Of a stretch of 32,280 nucleotides of DNA, positions 1-6,378 are shown one piece after another. The DNA is from Candidatus Aminicenantes bacterium (GTDB lineage: Bacteria; Acidobacteriota; Aminicenantia; UBA2199). The stretch spans positions 1 through 32,280 of the forward strand of contig JAPKZL010000082.1 of the NCBI GenBank assembly GCA_026393795.1, written 5' to 3'. The position numbers and the translations under genes are program-made. Below the pieces are notes generated by a model that saw only the letters and a program-made list of their open reading frames with translations, was not told the origin of the DNA and did not search any database. Each line of letters opens with the position of its first letter. Position 1 is the first letter of the stretch.

Positions 1-2
1 CC

Positions 3-1250
3 AAGGCGCCGGGGCTGGACTGGGACGCCTTCTTTTCCGCGGGCGGCCTCGTGGGGCAGTCCGATTTCGTAGTGTGGCAGCCCAGCGCCCTGACGGGCAT
101 TTCGGCCCTCACGGCTACCGAACCGCTCCGGGTATGGAAGGATTACCTGGCATTCCGCGCCATCGAGCACAGGGCCAGAGTCCTGCCGAAGGAATTCGAT
201 GCGGAAAACTTCGTTTTCTACGGCACGGTCCTGTCCGGCGTCCCCCGTCCAAGGGACCGCTGGAAGCGCGCCGTCGACGCCACCAACGGCGCCTTGGGGG
301 ATGCCGTCGGCAAGCTCTACGTCAAGAAGTTCTTCCCCGCGTCGGAGAAGGCGCGCGCCAAGGCAATGGTCAGCAACCTCATCGCCGCCTTCCGGGCGCG
401 CATCGACAAATTGGCATGGATGACGCCCGAAACGAAGGCCAAGGCGAAGGCCAAGCTCGACGTCCTGATCGTTGGCGTGGGCTATCCCGACGCCTGGGTC
501 GACTATCTGGAGATCCTCCCCAACGACGCGTACGGCAACCTGGAGCGCGTGGAACAGTTCGACCTGCAGCGGAGCCTGCGCCTGCTCGGCCAGGTTGTCG
601 ACCGTTCCGAGTGGGTCATGACCCCGCAGACGGTGAACGCCGTCAACCTGCCGGCGATGAACGCCTTGAACTTCCCCGCCGCCATCCTGCAGCCGCCGTT
701 CTTCGACCCCAAGCGGCCCGAGGCGATGGACTACGGGGCCATCGGCTCGGTGATCGGCCACGAGATCAGCCACAGCTTCGACGACCAGGGGGCCCTGTTC
801 GACGCCGAGGGAAAACTCAACAATTGGTGGACCGAGGCCGACACGGCGCACTTCCAGGCGGCGGCCGCCATGCTCGTCAGCCAATACGACGCCTATCGCC
901 CCCTCCCCGACTTGGCGGTCAAGGGCAGGCAAACCCTCGGCGAGAACATCGCCGACGTCGCCGGGCTGGCCGCGGCCTATGACGCCTACCGCCTGTCCCT
1001 GCGCGGGAAGAGAGCGCCGCTGGCCCAGGGGTTCAGCGGCGACGAGCAGTTCTTTCTGAGTTTCGCCCAGTCGTGGCGCGGCAAGGCTCGCGAAGCCTCG
1101 CTCCGCCGCCAGCTGATCACCGACAGCCATTCCCCCGCCGAATACCGAGCCGACACCGTCCGTAACCTCGACGCCTGGTACCAAGCGTTCGTCGTGAAGC
1201 CGGGCCGCGCCCTCTACCTGGCCCCGGCGGATCGCGTCCTGGTGTGGTGA
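3..1250 (+). CDS. M13 family zinc metallopeptidase (neprilysin/PepO-like), 5'-truncated
   Basis: C-terminal ~415 residues of an M13 (neprilysin/endothelin-converting-enzyme-like) peptidase, which cleaves peptides using one zinc ion, usually in the periplasm or secreted. The reading frame is open from base 3 (APGLDWDAFF...), so the gene begins before the window; the GTG at 51 lies inside a conserved stretch and is not the start. The zinc motif HEISH lies near base 760 in the context GHEISHSFDDQG. The downstream ENIADVAGL supplies the third zinc ligand (Glu) and the Asp of M13 enzymes. The protein ends in a Trp-terminated tail; M13 enzymes normally finish within a few residues of a conserved C-terminal Trp. 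Full-length members are 650-700 aa, so roughly 250 residues including the signal peptide are missing. A large hairpin starts 20 nt after the stop. The family call is secure; the substrate is unknown. Confidence 0.93.
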   Translation, partial: KAPGLDWDAFFSAGGLVGQSDFVVWQPSALTGISALTATEPLRVWKDYLAFRAIEHRARVLPKEFDAENFVFYGTVLSGVPRPRDRWKRAVDATNGALGDAVGKLYVKKFFPASEKARAKAMVSNLIAAFRARIDKLAWMTPETKAKAKAKLDVLIVGVGYPDAWVDYLEILPNDAYGNLERVEQFDLQRSLRLLGQVVDRSEWVMTPQTVNAVNLPAMNALNFPAAILQPPFFDPKRPEAMDYGAIGSVIGHEISHSFDDQGALFDAEGKLNNWWTEADTAHFQAAAAMLVSQYDAYRPLPDLAVKGRQTLGENIADVAGLAAAYDAYRLSLRGKRAPLAQGFSGDEQFFLSFAQSWRGKAREASLRRQLITDSHSPAEYRADTVRNLDAWYQAFVVKPGRALYLAPADRVLVW

Positions 1251-1270
1251 GCGAAGTTTCAAATTGATCA

Positions 1271-1355
1271 TAGGACGAGCGGGGCGGGATAGGACGAATA
1301 GTGTCCACGCAGGAGCGTTGTCAATTCGTCCTACCCTCCCCGCTCGTTGTTCCTA
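1271..1355. repeat. Long imperfect inverted repeat downstream of the M13 peptidase
   Basis: Bases 1277-1299 (GAGCGGGGC...GACGAAT) pair with 1324-1346 (ATTCGTCCTACC...CGCTC) with one bulge and one mismatch. Outer TAGGA/TCCTA blocks add to the stem, and an inner ACGC-AGGA-GCGT mini-hairpin sits in the loop. It starts 20 nt after the peptidase stop codon. There is no T-run after it, so it is not a classical intrinsic terminator, though it could act as a 3' stabiliser. Confidence 0.6.
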
Positions 1356-1360
1356 GTTTA

Positions 1361-1401
1361 AAAATGGTTTCATGAACTTAATAGGAAGGTGAAACCATTT
1401 T
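1361..1401. repeat. Simple hairpin, inner stem only (related to the 58-nt family)
   Basis: Perfect 12-bp stem AAAATGGTTTCA (1361-1372) / TGAAACCATTTT (1390-1401) with a 17-nt loop. The same ATGGTTTCA inner-stem sequence occurs in the element at 19325. It has no bulge and no CACTA outer stem, so it may be a truncated family member. Confidence 0.5.
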
Positions 1402-1481
1402 ATGCGAAAATTATAGTGGGAGTACCCCGGGGTCCCGTGGGATCGAATCCCACCAAGAAAAAGGATAATCCCCTGCGGGGA

Positions 1482-1539
1482 TAGTTTCACTAAATAATTT
1501 CCCCGACTTACTGGACTTGGGGAAATTATAGTGAAACTA
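1482..1539. repeat. 58-nt bulged hairpin element E2
   Basis: Outer stem TAGTTTCACTA / TAGTGAAACTA and inner stem ATAATTTCCCC / GGGGAAATTAT around a 14-nt loop. The 5' arm carries two extra bases (AA) at the stem junction (CACTAAATAA versus CACTATAA in the complement of the 3' arm). A small hairpin CCCC-TGC-GGGG ends just upstream of it. Length 58 nt. Confidence 0.75.
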
Positions 1540-1559
1540 CGGAGGGGGTGGGATTCGAA
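1540..1559 (-). pseudogene. Fragment resembling a tRNA-Ser 3' end
   Basis: Read on the minus strand, these 20 nt look like the T-loop 3' side, T-stem 3' strand, acceptor 3' strand and discriminator G of a tRNA (TTCGAATCCCACCCCCTCCG). The intact tRNA-Ser at 1887 has TTCGAATCCCTGCCCCTCCG. The similarity stops exactly where hairpin E3 begins, so it reads as a tRNA 3'-end remnant interrupted by a repeat. A second copy lies at 1724-1743. It could also be chance similarity of a palindromic motif. Confidence 0.4.
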
Positions 1560-1617
1560 TACCAACGCTATGTTTTCAGCAAGCTCAGGTAGCCGCTGAA
1601 AACATCCAGCGTTGGTA
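1560..1617. repeat. 58-nt bulged hairpin element E3 (first of a doublet)
   Basis: Outer stem TACCAACGCT / AGCGTTGGTA, inner stem ATGTTTTCAGC / GCTGAAAACAT, 14-nt loop. Two extra bases (GG as read on the complement) sit on the 3' arm at the junction. It abuts E4 directly, giving a TATA join. An identical copy is E5 at 1744-1801. Confidence 0.78.
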
Positions 1618-1675
1618 TACTCCCACTAAATGATTTCCCCGACTTACCAAACTTGGGGAAATCATAGTGGGAGTA
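1618..1675. repeat. 58-nt bulged hairpin element E4 (second of a doublet)
   Basis: Outer stem TACTCCCACTA / TAGTGGGAGTA, inner stem TGATTTCCCC / GGGGAAATCA, 14-nt loop. The 2-nt bulge (AA) is on the 5' arm, so E3 and E4 lie in opposite orientation. The loop GACTTACCAAACTT resembles that of E2. After it comes a GGGGCCCCGTGGGA stretch and TCGAATCCCACC (1694-1705), which pairs with GGTGGGATTCGA before E3 and so encloses the doublet in a third-tier stem. A second copy of the right flank without the left hairpin arm sits at about 1411-1454. Confidence 0.78.
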
Positions 1676-1723
1676 CACTGGGGCCCCGTGGGATCGAATC
1701 CCACCAGGGTTATAGAATGTAAT

Positions 1724-1743
1724 CGGAGGAGGTGGGATTCGAA
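1724..1743 (-). pseudogene. Second fragment resembling a tRNA-Ser 3' end
   Basis: It differs from the 1540-1559 fragment at one position (CGGAGGAGG versus CGGAGGGGG at its start). Again it ends exactly at the left edge of a hairpin (E5). The right flank of E5 (TTCGGATCCCTGCCCC) is roughly the inverse of this fragment, so E5 sits at the centre of a larger imperfect palindrome. Confidence 0.4.
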
Positions 1744-1801
1744 TACCAACGCTATGTTTTCAGCAAGCTCAGGTAGCCGCTGAAAACATCCAGCGTTGGT
1801 A
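1744..1801. repeat. 58-nt bulged hairpin element E5 (identical to E3)
   Basis: Exact second copy of E3, 184 bp further on, with the same 20-nt tRNA-3'-like left flank but a different right flank. This points to local duplication followed by separate insertion or rearrangement at the right edge. Confidence 0.78.
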
Positions 1802-1886
1802 TTCGGATCCCTGCCCCGCGGGTGTTTTCAAACGAATTAGTTTTGGAAAACGTAAAATTCTTGTGTTAACAAAAGATTTAGTAAAC

Positions 1887-1974
1887 GGAGGGGCAGGGAT
1901 TCGAACCCTGGGTGGGGGTTACCCCCCACAACGATTTTCGAGACCGTCCCGTTCAACCGCTCCGGCACCCCTCC
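1887..1974 (-). tRNA. tRNA-Ser, anticodon CGA
   Basis: An 88-nt class II tRNA without encoded CCA. The acceptor stem is GGAGGGG / CCCCTCC with discriminator G just after it. The anticodon loop is CTCGAAA, giving anticodon CGA (reads UCG). There is a long GC-rich variable arm (GTGGGGGG-TAA-CCCCCAC type) and a T arm AGGGTTCGAATCCCT. The long variable arm and the G discriminator fit serine. The last 56 nt of the tadA reading frame overlap the 5' part of this gene. Confidence 0.95.
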
Positions 1975-2419
1975 GCGCCTGGAAAAACCCGGTCAGCATG
2001 GCCGATGCCGGCTGGGCGAGCAGCCCGGCCTCGACCTCGATCCGGTGGTTATATATGTCCTTGACATTTTCAAAGACGCCGCTGGTAAAGATGCCGTTCT
2101 TGGCATCGCCGGCGCCGTAGAACAGCCGGGCGATGCGCGCCTGCACCATGGCGCTGTAGCACATCACGCAGGGCTCGAGCGTGACGTACAGCTCGCTGCC
2201 ATTCAGGCGGTATTCGGCGGCTTTTTTCCCGGCCCGGCGCATGGCCACGATCTCGGCATGGGCGCTGGGATCGTTCTTCCCGATCGGTTCGTTGTGGCCG
2301 CGGCCGATGATTTGCCCTTCCCGGACCAGCACGGCGCCTACCGGCACTTCGCCCCGCGCTTCGGCCCGGACGGCCTGGAGCAGCGCTTTTTTCATGAAGT
2401 AAACCTTGTCTTTTTTCAT
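1919..2419 (-). CDS. tadA: tRNA-specific adenosine deaminase TadA
   Basis: Converts A34 of tRNA-Arg(ACG) to inosine so that one tRNA reads CGU, CGC and CGA. The 166-aa product has the cytidine-deaminase-fold zinc motifs HAEIVAM (ligand His, catalytic Glu) and PCVMC (two Cys ligands), plus the TadA-typical GHNEPIGKNDPSAHAE and YGAGDAKNGIF segments. I chose the ATG at 2419 (MKKDKVYFMKKALLQA); starts further upstream would read through the tRNA-Arg gene. The gene lies 23 nt downstream of its own substrate tRNA-Arg(ACG). The normal TadA C-terminus is FFQARR; here the frame continues for about 18 codons through the 5' half of tRNA-Ser and stops in the sequence for its variable arm. The family is certain; the tail length is unusual. 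Confidence 0.93.
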   Translation of the reverse strand: MKKDKVYFMKKALLQAVRAEARGEVPVGAVLVREGQIIGRGHNEPIGKNDPSAHAEIVAMRRAGKKAAEYRLNGSELYVTLEPCVMCYSAMVQARIARLFYGAGDAKNGIFTSGVFENVKDIYNHRIEVEAGLLAQPASAMLTGFFQARRGAGAVERDGLENRCGG

Positions 2420-2442
2420 GGCGTTTGAAAGAGAAAAAAAAA

Positions 2443-2515
2443 CGCACCTGGAGGGAGTCGAACCCCCAACCTTTTGATCCGTAGTCAAAAGCTCTATCCA
2501 TTGAGCTACAGGTGC
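2443..2515 (-). tRNA. tRNA-Arg, anticodon ACG
   Basis: A 73-nt tRNA without encoded CCA: acceptor GCACCTG / CAGGTGC, discriminator G, D arm AGCTC-AATGGATA-GAGC, anticodon loop CTACGGA (anticodon ACG), T arm GGGGG-TTCGACT-CCCTC. A34 is the TadA substrate. A good promoter ends 12 nt upstream (2527-2555). Confidence 0.96.
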
Positions 2516-2526
2516 GTCCGGGACAT

Positions 2527-2555
2527 AGTTTACCATAAAATAGGGCGATCAGCAA
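2527..2555 (-). promoter_or_regulatory. Promoter for the tRNA-Arg/tadA/tRNA-Ser cluster
   Basis: Minus-strand TTGCTG (2555-2550), 17-nt spacer, TAAACT (2532-2527), 11 nt before the tRNA-Arg 5' end. It could serve all three genes. Confidence 0.55.
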
Positions 2556-2626
2556 ACTGCATTTAGCATAAAATTCAAAGTGAAGAACGGAGGACTAAAA
2601 TTCCAAATAACAAATCCCAAATTTCA

Positions 2627-2685
2627 TAGTCACACTAGATAGGTTTCGTTGCCCTTCGGACACCACGAAACCTAAAGTGTGACTA
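2627..2685. repeat. 59-nt bulged hairpin element E6
   Basis: Outer stem TAGTCACACT / AGTGTGACTA, inner stem AGGTTTCGT / ACGAAACCT, 15-nt loop. The 5' arm is two bases longer at the junction (AGAT against TT). Its outer stem is identical to that of E10, but the inner stem differs. Confidence 0.7.
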
Positions 2686-2739
2686 AAATTCCAAGTTCCA
2701 AATTCCAATGCCCTAAACAAAGGCGATTTGCATTCCTTT

Positions 2740-2767
2740 GTAGGGAACGCAGATCTGCGTTCCCTAC
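2740..2767. repeat. 28-nt perfect palindrome (GTAGGGAACGCA type)
   Basis: GTAGGGAACGCA, then GATC, then TGCGTTCCCTAC. It differs from the copy at 9958-9985 only in the central bases, and the change is symmetrical so the palindrome is kept. Confidence 0.75.
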
Positions 2768-2893
2768 CCTAGGCAGAGCCTTTGTTTTGCTCATTCGTCT
2801 ATTGGAACTTGGTGCTTATTTGGTGCTTGGTGCATGTGATTTGGAATTTTCAGTTTTTCCTTACCCCGCACGCCGTCCGCCCTACGCCGAGTC

Positions 2894-2922
2894 TTGTCAA
2901 ACGCCTCTATCTCATTTACAAT
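2894..2922 (+). promoter_or_regulatory. Promoter of the DUF5924-like gene
   Basis: TTGTCA (2894-2899), 17-nt spacer, TACAAT (2917-2922). The ATG follows 13 nt later, so the predicted leader is only about 7 nt. Confidence 0.6.
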
Positions 2923-2935
2923 ACTCACCCGACCC

Positions 2936-3943
2936 ATGGCCGCGATCAAAAGCTTTGCCAACGAGTTCCTCCACCGCCACCAGGACAAGCTCTGGTGGTT
3001 CCACAGCTCGTACTCTTTGCAGCTGGGCATCGGCGTGATGTGGCTGGGCAGCCGTCACTTCACCTAACTGCGCGTGGCCGAGTTCCACATCGCCTTCATC
3101 TGGGTGAGCAGCCTGGCGTTGCCGCTGTTGTCCCGGCTGCAGCGCCTCCCGGAAAACTGGCGCCGCCGTCTGCGCCTGCTGATCAACTATTTCCAGCGCA
3201 ATTTCTACCAGCAGTTGCTTTTTTTTATCCTGCCCATCTACTATTTCAGCGCCAGCTGGGGAACGGGCAACATGGTGTTCGTGCTGCTTGTGGCCGCATC
3301 GGCTTTGCTGGCCACCATGGACATCATCTATGACCGCTATCTATCCCGCCGCTGGCTGGTGCTGGCGATGTTTTTCGCCTTCAACCTGTTCGCCTGCATC
3401 AACGTCATGCTGCCCATCGTCTGGAATTTCAAGAATTCCTTTGCCCTGCGCTTGAGCGCCCTGCTGGCCCTGGCCGGGTTCGCTTCCTTTTGCCTCACCC
3501 TCAGGGAGGTAAGCGGGCGGGACCGGCTGCTGCTGGTCCTGGCCGCCGCCCTGCTGTTGGCCGGGGTCAGCGAGGTCGGCCGGCCGCTGATCCCGCCGGC
3601 GCCGCTGCGCCTGACCGCCAGCCGCTTCTACCTGGATTTCGACCCGGAAAGCACCCAAGCGCAGCCCCCGCTTACGCACCTGCCGGCCGGCGGCCCCTAC
3701 AAAATTTACGCCCTGACCGCCATCAGCGCCCCGCTCGGGCTCAAGGACCGGGTCGGCCACCGCTGGTACCTCAACGGCAGGCTGGTGCACGCCTCTCCTT
3801 TTTTCACGGTCCAAGGGGGGCGCAAGACCGGCTTCCGCTTCTGGACGTTCCGCACCCTGAAGAACATCCTGCCCGATTCGACCCTGCTCATCGAGCTGCG
3901 CACCGAGGCCGGCCAGCTGATCGGCCGCGCCCGGCTGCATTGA
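2936..3943 (+). pseudogene. DUF5924/DUF2914-like membrane protein, interrupted by an in-frame TAA
   Basis: One continuous frame of 336 codons from ATG 2936 to the stop at 3943 is broken by TAA at 3065-3067 (codon 44). The frame reads ...WLGSRHFT-stop-LRVAEFHIAFIW, so sequence on both sides looks like one protein. The middle has about five hydrophobic segments (LLFFILPIYYF, LLVAASALLATM, LVLAMFFAFNLF, LALAGFASFCL, LLLVLAAALLLAGV). The last ~90 residues look like a DUF2914 domain (HRWYLNGRLVHAS...GFRFWTFRTL...LLIELRTEAGQLIGRA). The role of this family is unknown to me. A GTG at 3074 could restart translation to give a 289-aa protein lacking the first 46 residues. The cause may be a true nonsense mutation or a base error; the intact promoter and the undamaged remainder argue for a recent event. 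Confidence 0.7.
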
Positions 3944-3980
3944 CGGGCTGCGTCGTTCCGCCACGCAGGCGCCGCAGAAG

Positions 3981-4009
3981 TTGACCGCGAAGCGGATATT
4001 TGCTAACAT
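3981..4009 (+). promoter_or_regulatory. Promoter of dsbD, near-leaderless
   Basis: TTGACC (3981-3986), 17-nt spacer, TAACAT (4004-4009). The ATG is only 9 nt after the -10 box and there is no Shine-Dalgarno sequence between them. Confidence 0.55.
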
Positions 4010-4018
4010 GAATCGCCC

Positions 4019-5785
4019 ATGAAAAAGAAAATATTAGCCGTTTTTTATCTGCTGTTCGCGGTTACCGCGACCGCTGCAGCCCAGTTCAACGAGCCGTCGG
4101 CGTTCAAGCCGTCGATTGCCCCCCGGGTCGATGCCGCGCAAGGGAGCGTCGACTTTGCCTTCCAGGTTCCGGCCGGCTACCATATCACCGATCTGAAAAA
4201 CAATTTTTTCAGCATCGAGCTCGAAAAAAACGCCGGCGCGGTTATCGAGCGGGTGGTTTTCCCGGATGGAACCCCGTACGGAGAAGAAAAGGTTTTCTCG
4301 GGCAGCTTCATCGTCCGCGCCTACCTGAAGACCCCGGCGCCGCTCGGCGCGCCCCTGCCCTTGTCCTTCGATGTCTCGTATCAGATCTGCCAGGAATTCC
4401 CGCAGGAACTCTGCTACCCTCCCGACCAGAGCCTGGTGCCGGTCACCCTCCCTGCCGGCTTCCGTTCCTCCCCGGGACCGGACGCGGCCGCGGCGACGGC
4501 TGACGCCGGAGGGGCCCACCAGGGCGGCCCGCTGGCGTCGCGGTTGGAAAGGCTGATCCGCGGACAGCTCAGCCATGCCTCCTTCCTGCTCTTCATTTTT
4601 GTCTTCGTCGCCGGTTTTCTGGCCAGCCTGACCCCCTGCGTCTACCCGGTCATTCCCATCATCATGGGCTACGTGGGCGGCCGCAGCAACGGCCGCAAGT
4701 TGAAGGGCTTCAGCCTCTCCCTGTTCTTCGTCCTCGGCCTGGCCCTGGTCTATTCGCTGCTGGGGGTCATCGCCGCCAAGGCCGGCTCGCTGATCGGCAT
4801 TTCATTCCAGAACCCGGTCGTGGTCTCGCTCATCGCCGCCATTTTCATAGTCATGGGCCTGAGCCTGGCCGGGCTGTTCTCCATCCCGGTGCCGGCCTGG
4901 GTGTCAGCCAAGCTCTCCCGCGGCCACAAGAGCGACATCGTGGGCAGCATGATCGTCGGCGGGGTCTCGGCCATCATCGCCGCCCCCTGCGTCGGCCCGG
5001 TGCTCATCGCCCTGCTTTCCTGGATCAGCCAGTCGGGAAACATCCTCCTCGGTTTCTGGCTTACCTTCGTTTTCTCACTCGGCATGAGCGTCATTTTCCT
5101 GGTGGCGGGAACGTTTTCCGGCGCCATCTCGGCCCTGCCTCGCGGCGGCCATTGGATGAGCACGGTGAAATATTTTTTCGCCGCCCTGCTGATCGCCGGC
5201 GGCATTTACTTCCTGGGCAATATCCTCAGCCCCTGGCTGACGCTGGTTATCTGGGGCGTCTTCCTCATCACCCTGGCCGTCGGCCTCGGCCTGTTCCGCC
5301 CGCAGCATGAAGCCACCATGGTCCACACCCTGGCCAAATCGACGGCGCTGGTGGTTCTTTTGTGCGGCGCCATCGTGTTTTACCACGGGCTGGCCGGCCG
5401 TTTCTTTCCGTCCGCGACAACGGTTCCCGTTGTCGCAGAAAAATCGCTGCCCTGGCTGGCTGATCTGGCCCAGGCCAGGGAAAAAGCCCGCCTGGAGAAC
5501 AAGCGGCTGATGGTCGATGCCTGGGCCGAGTGGTGCGCCGCTTGCCGCGAACTGGATGAAGAGACCTTCAGCCGGGCCGATGTAGCCGAGAGCTTGAGAA
5601 ACTACGTCCTGGTCAAGATCGACCTGACCAGCAAAAACACCGCCAACGAGGAATTGCGCAAATCACTGGCGATTATCGGCATGCCGACGATCATCTTTTT
5701 CGACCCGGCCGGGAAGGAGCTGGGCCGCTTTTCCGGATTTCTCAATGGCAGCGATTTCATCGACATGCTCGGCGGCCTGAACTAA
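4019..5785 (+). CDS. dsbD: Thiol:disulfide interchange protein DsbD
   Basis: Inner-membrane reductant conduit that passes electrons from cytoplasmic thioredoxin to periplasmic partners such as DsbC and cytochrome c maturation proteins. The 588-aa product has the standard three parts. After a signal peptide (residues 1-21) comes an N-terminal immunoglobulin-like domain with the Cys pair CQEFPQELCYPP. The central eight-helix domain (~190-460) has the redox cysteines in LTPCVYPVIPIIMGY and IAAPCVGPVLIALL. The C-terminal thioredoxin domain has WAEWCAACRELDEETF. All six functional cysteines are visible and the length matches the family. It is probably transcribed alone and converges with the outer-membrane barrel gene, with 14 nt between the stops. 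Confidence 0.96.
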   Translation: MKKKILAVFYLLFAVTATAAAQFNEPSAFKPSIAPRVDAAQGSVDFAFQVPAGYHITDLKNNFFSIELEKNAGAVIERVVFPDGTPYGEEKVFSGSFIVRAYLKTPAPLGAPLPLSFDVSYQICQEFPQELCYPPDQSLVPVTLPAGFRSSPGPDAAAATADAGGAHQGGPLASRLERLIRGQLSHASFLLFIFVFVAGFLASLTPCVYPVIPIIMGYVGGRSNGRKLKGFSLSLFFVLGLALVYSLLGVIAAKAGSLIGISFQNPVVVSLIAAIFIVMGLSLAGLFSIPVPAWVSAKLSRGHKSDIVGSMIVGGVSAIIAAPCVGPVLIALLSWISQSGNILLGFWLTFVFSLGMSVIFLVAGTFSGAISALPRGGHWMSTVKYFFAALLIAGGIYFLGNILSPWLTLVIWGVFLITLAVGLGLFRPQHEATMVHTLAKSTALVVLLCGAIVFYHGLAGRFFPSATTVPVVAEKSLPWLADLAQAREKARLENKRLMVDAWAEWCAACRELDEETFSRADVAESLRNYVLVKIDLTSKNTANEELRKSLAIIGMPTIIFFDPAGKELGRFSGFLNGSDFIDMLGGLN

Positions 5786-5799
5786 AAAACGATCCCCTC

Positions 5800-6369
5800 C
5801 TAAAAACGCAGGCCCAGGTTTACGGCCAGACGCAAGCCCCCCAGCAAACGCCGCCCCCCCAGGCTGACGGCGGTTTCCGCCAGCGTGACGCGGGCTTCGG
5901 AATAGGAAAAGGCCACGCCGATGAAGACCTGCTTCCTGAAATAATAGCGCAAACCCGTTCCCAGCTGGAACCCGGGGCCGGAAGCGCTGAAACTTTCGCC
6001 CAGGGCTTGTTCCCTGAATCCAGCCCAGGTCAGGGCGGCAAAATAATCGGACTGCAGGCGGCCGCGGCGGATTTCCCAGCCGACCCCGAGAGCCAGGAAG
6101 TGCTGGTTAACCTCGGCTTCGTCAAGCAAAACCGGGATGGTGTAGGTGGCTGAAAAAAAGCTGTAGCCCAGCCAGAGATAAAAATTATCGTAAAACACAT
6201 ACCCGGCCTTCAGCTCCGGGCTGAATTGCAGCCGGCCGTAAAGATCCTTGAAGCGCTCGTCGCCGGAGAAAACGGCGCCGGCCCCGGCGCTGACGAACCA
6301 TTTGTCGCCAGCCACCATGGGCAGTGAGAAAAAAACGAGCCAGATGCCGATAACGATCGATTTTCTCAT
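5800..6369 (-). CDS. Outer-membrane beta-barrel protein
   Basis: A 189-aa protein with a clear signal peptide (MRKSIVIGIWLVFFSLPMVAG) followed by alternating hydrophobic strands rich in aromatic residues (LKAGYVFYDNFYLWLGYSFF, GTGLRYYFRKQVFIGVAFSYS, LRLAVNLGLRF). It ends in Phe, the usual C-terminal signature recognised by the BAM complex. Size and strand count suggest a small, about 8-stranded barrel of the OmpA/OmpW-like porin fold. No specific function is recognisable. It starts 9 nt after the subtilisin-like gene ends, so the two are probably co-transcribed, which may mean a surface or secretion-related pairing. Confidence 0.7.
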   Translation of the reverse strand: MRKSIVIGIWLVFFSLPMVAGDKWFVSAGAGAVFSGDERFKDLYGRLQFSPELKAGYVFYDNFYLWLGYSFFSATYTIPVLLDEAEVNQHFLALGVGWEIRRGRLQSDYFAALTWAGFREQALGESFSASGPGFQLGTGLRYYFRKQVFIGVAFSYSEARVTLAETAVSLGGRRLLGGLRLAVNLGLRF

Positions 6370-6378
6370 GGGCGCACC

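Larger units (their letters stand above)
2597..2850. repeat. Composite nested-palindrome element 1
   Basis: A ~254-nt intergenic block. Order: AAAATTCCAAATAACAAAT end, hairpin E6 (2627-2685), an AATTCCAA-rich arm ending CCAATG (2710), CAAAGG arm, 28-nt palindrome (2740-2767), CCTTTG arm, a CATT...TTGGAACTTGG arm, and a right end complementary to the left end (ATTTGGAATTTT). The same components occur inverted at 9857-10124. A 34-nt stretch (2677-2710) matches the complement of 10018-10051 exactly. No coding sequence is seen in it. Confidence 0.7.

Noticed and set aside
1353-1565. 70-codon minus-strand reading frame over the repeats
   Set aside because: It is produced entirely by hairpin sequence and has no promoter, ribosome binding site or recognisable protein.
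1482-1801. CRISPR array
   Set aside because: The repeats are strong hairpins of different sequence with irregular gaps; only one pair (1560/1744) is identical, spaced 184 bp apart, and no cas genes are seen.
2045-2428. 127-codon plus-strand frame opposite tadA
   Set aside because: It is the antisense shadow of tadA, whose zinc motifs are clear.
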